Positions 5,761-8,077 of a stretch of 8,077 bases of DNA are shown here, in pieces (the stretch's first letter is position 1; each line of letters opens with the position of its first letter). Both the position numbers and the translations under genes were made by a program. This stretch comes from Flavobacterium sp. (GTDB taxonomy: Bacteria; Bacteroidota; Bacteroidia; Flavobacteriales; Flavobacteriaceae), in the NCBI GenBank assembly GCA_023253295.1, contig JALRGZ010000105.1, forward strand, positions 1 through 8,077, written 5' to 3'. The notes under the pieces are model-generated. The model saw only the letters and a program-made list of their open reading frames with translations, made no database searches and had not been told where the DNA came from.

Positions 5761-7035
5761 ATGTATGCTTTAGTCGATTGTAATAATTTCTATGCTTCCT
5801 GTGAACGTGTTTTCCAACCGGAACTCAACGGAAAAGCCATTGCAATTTTATCTAACAATGATGGCTGTGTCATTTCCAGAAGTAATGAAGCCAAGGCTGC
5901 AGGAATTGCAATGGGTGTACCAGCGTTCCAGATCAAAGATTTGATAAAAGAGAAAGATGTAAAAGTGTTTTCATCCAATTATGCTCTTTATGGTGATTTA
6001 AGTCGTCGCGTGATGGAAGTACTCCAACAGTTTACACCAAATATAGAAATATATAGCATAGACGAAGCCTTTCTTAATTTTGATGGATTAAACATTACAG
6101 ATTACCACGATTATGGCATCCAAATCAAAAAAAGGGTTCAAAAATGGATTGGCATTCCGGTTTGTATCGGATTTGCCGAAACCAAAGCCTTATCAAAAGT
6201 AGCCAATAAAATTGCTAAGAAATTCAAAGACCGCACACTAGGTGCTTATGTAATTGACTCGGAAGAAAGACGCATCAAAGCCTTAAAATGGACTAAAATT
6301 GAAGATGTTTGGGGCATTGGATACCGAACTACTAAGAAAGCTAAAATACGAAACATCAACACGGCTTTTGACTTTATTCAGCCGCAACACGAAGCCTGGA
6401 TAAAGAGAGAAATGGGAGTAGTGGGACTTCGCTTAAAAGCAGAACTGGAAGGTAAAGCCGTTTTAGAACTAGAACCAATTGTAGAACAAAAGAAAAGCAT
6501 TTCCATAACCCGAAGTTTTCCCAAACAAATAGCAGAATATGATTTACTACGGGAACGTATCACGACCTTTGCTTCGGTTTGTGCCGAAAAATTACGCAAA
6601 CAACAATCCTGTTGTCACACCATTATTGTGATGCTTGTTATTGACAAACACAGTAACAAAAACACACAATACTATTTCAACAAAGCAATAACTTTGCCTT
6701 TTGCGACCAATTCAACTTTGACCATTGCCAATACAGCAGTTGAATTATTCAAACAATTACACAAAGGCAACGAACATTTGAAATTTAAAAAAGCAGGTGT
6801 TATTGTCTCGGAACTCATTGGTGAAAACCAAAAACAGTTTCAATTATTTGAAGAAGAAAATCCAAAACATCTGGCTTTGATGAAAGTCATGGATCAGTTG
6901 AATTCAAAACTAGGGGATACCAAAATAAAACTGGCAAGCCAAAACTTAAATCTTACTTGGGATATGAATCAAAGGCATTTATCGCCTAAATACACTACTA
7001 ATTTTAAAGATATTCTTGAAATACGATGCGAATGA
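5761..7035 (+). CDS. umuC: Y-family DNA polymerase, polymerase V catalytic subunit
   Basis: The 424-residue protein is a translesion DNA polymerase that copies damaged DNA; in the UmuC family it acts with processed UmuD. The N-terminus MYALVDCNNFYASCERVF has the metal ligand D6 and the steric-gate position Y11. The palm motif YSIDEAFLNF has D101 and E102. A helix-hairpin-helix stretch follows (KIEDVWGIGYRTTKKAK, 179-195), then the little-finger domain (about 245-350). QFQLF at 359-363 fits the beta-clamp-binding motif at the same place as in E. coli UmuC. The tail WDMNQRHLSPKYTTNFKDIL (400-419) is the C-terminal domain specific to UmuC proteins. Length matches E. coli UmuC (422). All catalytic residues are present, so it should be active. 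It overlaps umuD, and the order umuC-umuD is the reverse of E. coli. Confidence 0.95.
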   Translation: MYALVDCNNFYASCERVFQPELNGKAIAILSNNDGCVISRSNEAKAAGIAMGVPAFQIKDLIKEKDVKVFSSNYALYGDLSRRVMEVLQQFTPNIEIYSIDEAFLNFDGLNITDYHDYGIQIKKRVQKWIGIPVCIGFAETKALSKVANKIAKKFKDRTLGAYVIDSEERRIKALKWTKIEDVWGIGYRTTKKAKIRNINTAFDFIQPQHEAWIKREMGVVGLRLKAELEGKAVLELEPIVEQKKSISITRSFPKQIAEYDLLRERITTFASVCAEKLRKQQSCCHTIIVMLVIDKHSNKNTQYYFNKAITLPFATNSTLTIANTAVELFKQLHKGNEHLKFKKAGVIVSELIGENQKQFQLFEEENPKHLALMKVMDQLNSKLGDTKIKLASQNLNLTWDMNQRHLSPKYTTNFKDILEIRCE

Positions 7036-7466
7036 AAAAAGATCAAAAACTCCGCTTTTTTAAACCCGATTACGAAAGCGAACTGCGAATTCCTTTTATT
7101 CCTGATGGTGTTTCCGCAGGATTCCCCTCGCCTGCAGCTGATTTTACCGAAAACAATATCGATTTAAATAAGGAATTAAGCGAAAATCCTTTGGCTACCT
7201 TTTATATTAAGGTAAAAGGCAATTCGATGATTGATGCCGGTATCAACGACAAAGATGTATTGATTGTAGACCGAAGCATTGAACCGCAAGACAACAAGAT
7301 TGCTGTTTGTTTTATCGATGGAGAATTTACAGTAAAACGAATTAAATTAGAAAAAGACTGTCTCTACCTAATGCCCGAAAACAGCAATTACACTCCCATA
7401 AAAGTCACTGAAGAAAACCAACTCATCATTTGGGGCATTGTAACCTATGTGATAAAAAAAATGTGA
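7026..7466 (+). CDS. umuD: UmuD-like S24 peptidase, polymerase V accessory subunit
   Basis: A 146-residue (or 144-residue) protein of the LexA/UmuD self-cleaving serine peptidase family without a DNA-binding domain. The cleavage site is A31-G32 in GVSAGFPSPAADF, the catalytic serine S67 in GNSMIDAGI, and the lysine K104 in GEFTVKRI. The spacings of 36 from cleavage site to serine and 37 from serine to lysine equal those in E. coli UmuD. After RecA-stimulated cleavage the shortened dimer would join UmuC to form polymerase V. The start may be 7026 or 7032; the latter gives an ATGA overlap with the umuC stop (7033-7035) and the N-terminus MKKDQK. Either way translation is probably coupled. Conserved catalytic residues suggest a functional protein. 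Confidence 0.94.
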   Translation: MRMKKDQKLRFFKPDYESELRIPFIPDGVSAGFPSPAADFTENNIDLNKELSENPLATFYIKVKGNSMIDAGINDKDVLIVDRSIEPQDNKIAVCFIDGEFTVKRIKLEKDCLYLMPENSNYTPIKVTEENQLIIWGIVTYVIKKM

Positions 7467-7494
7467 AGTCAAACGAATTCAACTCCACATTTTT
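7457..7494. terminator. Bidirectional terminator between umuD and the symporter gene
   Basis: AAAAATGTG (7457-7465) pairs with CACATTTTT (7486-7494), and AGT/ACT adds three inner pairs around a 12-base loop. On the minus strand the intervening position is a G-U wobble, giving 13 continuous pairs followed by eight Ts; on the plus strand it is an A-C mismatch followed by five Ts. It overlaps the umuD stop codon and suits the symporter gene best. Confidence 0.6.
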
Positions 7495-7518
7495 ACATTT
7501 AAAACTATTATTGTAATC

Positions 7519-8077
7519 CTACCAGAACTTCACGTATAAAGCTGCGATAATTAATAAAGTAATGATGATTAATACTGTAGTTTGTGGTTTTACCTTGAAC
7601 ATTTCAGTATCCAATTCAAAAGCTTTAGGGTTCACTTTTGGTCCTGCGAAACTCACTGCAACCATTAAAAACATAGTAAACATAAATGATAATCCCATAC
7701 AAATGTGGAATGGAATTTCAAATCCACCTTTTCCATTTGGCCAAGCAGTGTATAAGAACGTTTCATTTCCAAACAATGCTGGAGCATACTCGTTGAATAA
7801 AACAGATAACAAGAATCCTGCTAATACTCCCACAATAGCTGCAGTTCCTGTTGTGCGCTTCCAGAACATCCCTAAGAAGAACATAGCAAATACTCCAGGA
7901 CTAATAAATCCTGTATACTTTTGGATATAGGTAAATCCTCCAACTCCTCCAATTCCTAAAACATCATTCCATGTAAACAATACTGCAAGAACCATAGAAG
8001 CAAAAACAGCATATCTACCAATGTTTACCTGAGCTCTATCTGAAGCACTTTTTTGAATGTATTTTTTATGAACGTCT
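7519..8077 (-). CDS. Sodium:solute symporter (SSS family), C-terminal part
   Basis: The open frame runs without a stop from the right edge to TAG at 7521-7519, showing about 185 residues of the C-terminal part; the start lies outside the window. The visible part opens with DVHKKYIQKSASDRAQVNIGR, the cytoplasmic loop typical of SSS transporters. It continues with a helix, then YIQKYTGFISPGVFAMFFLGMFWKRTTGTAAIVGVLAGF, in which ISPGVFAMFFLGMFWKR is highly characteristic of the sodium/glucose (SGLT-like) branch. Two further helices and a charged linker (VNPKAFELDTEMFKVKPQ) lead to a last membrane helix ending in YVKFW. The protein imports a solute, perhaps a sugar or polyol, with sodium across the inner membrane; the substrate is not readable from this part. 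It is convergent with umuD and shares its terminator. An internal ATG at 7995 is not the true start. Confidence 0.92.
   Translation of the reverse strand, partial: DVHKKYIQKSASDRAQVNIGRYAVFASMVLAVLFTWNDVLGIGGVGGFTYIQKYTGFISPGVFAMFFLGMFWKRTTGTAAIVGVLAGFLLSVLFNEYAPALFGNETFLYTAWPNGKGGFEIPFHICMGLSFMFTMFLMVAVSFAGPKVNPKAFELDTEMFKVKPQTTVLIIITLLIIAALYVKFW

Noticed and set aside
6051..6061. Another GCATAG match (TATAGCATAGA) inside umuC.
   Set aside because: It encodes YSID of the polymerase active-site motif, so its sequence is explained by coding constraint and not by regulation.
7562..7930. A 122-codon open frame on the plus strand.
   Set aside because: It lies wholly opposite the well-supported symporter gene and its product matches no family pattern; it is an antisense shadow of membrane-protein codon use.

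Overview
The window is AT-rich and looks like the chromosome of a member of the Flavobacteriaceae (Bacteroidota), probably Flavobacterium or a close relative. The evidence is the style of the NuoM/NuoN proteins, A-rich translation starts without clear Shine-Dalgarno sequences, and several promoter-like TAnnTTTG boxes, the Bacteroidota -7 element. There are also two small secreted proteins of a kind common in flavobacteria. No tRNA, rRNA, CRISPR array, transposase or phage gene is visible.

Layout. Positions 1-1657 hold the end of the respiratory complex I operon: the tail of nuoM, complete nuoN, and a strong GAAA-loop terminator. Positions 1717-3492 hold a two-gene unit, a cytoplasmic FrnE-type DsbA oxidoreductase followed 10 bases later by a Gfo/Idh/MocA dehydrogenase. 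It starts at a promoter overlain by a perfect 16-bp palindrome and ends at a bidirectional terminator. Positions 3594-5641 hold an AraC-family regulator flanked by two paralogous minus-strand genes for small secreted beta-rich proteins. Positions 5749-7466 hold a DNA polymerase V-like pair in the order umuC-umuD, with overlapping genes and a promoter box so close to the umuC start that the mRNA is probably leaderless. Positions 7519-8077 hold the C-terminal part of a minus-strand sodium:solute symporter that continues beyond the window.

The most interesting part is the middle module. The two secreted-protein genes share not only coding sequence but their whole upstream region. A 29-bp block with an AAAACGTTTT core is identical in both and sits 92 or 93 bases before each start codon. 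One copy lies in the intergenic region shared with the divergent araC gene. This suggests, but does not prove, that one regulator (perhaps the AraC protein itself) controls both paralogues. Their function is unknown.

The other genes are recognisable families: energy conservation (nuoMN), thiol redox (FrnE/DsbA), sugar or polyol oxidation (Gfo/Idh/MocA), translesion synthesis (umuCD) and sodium-coupled uptake (SSS). Nothing in the sequence links these units functionally to one another.
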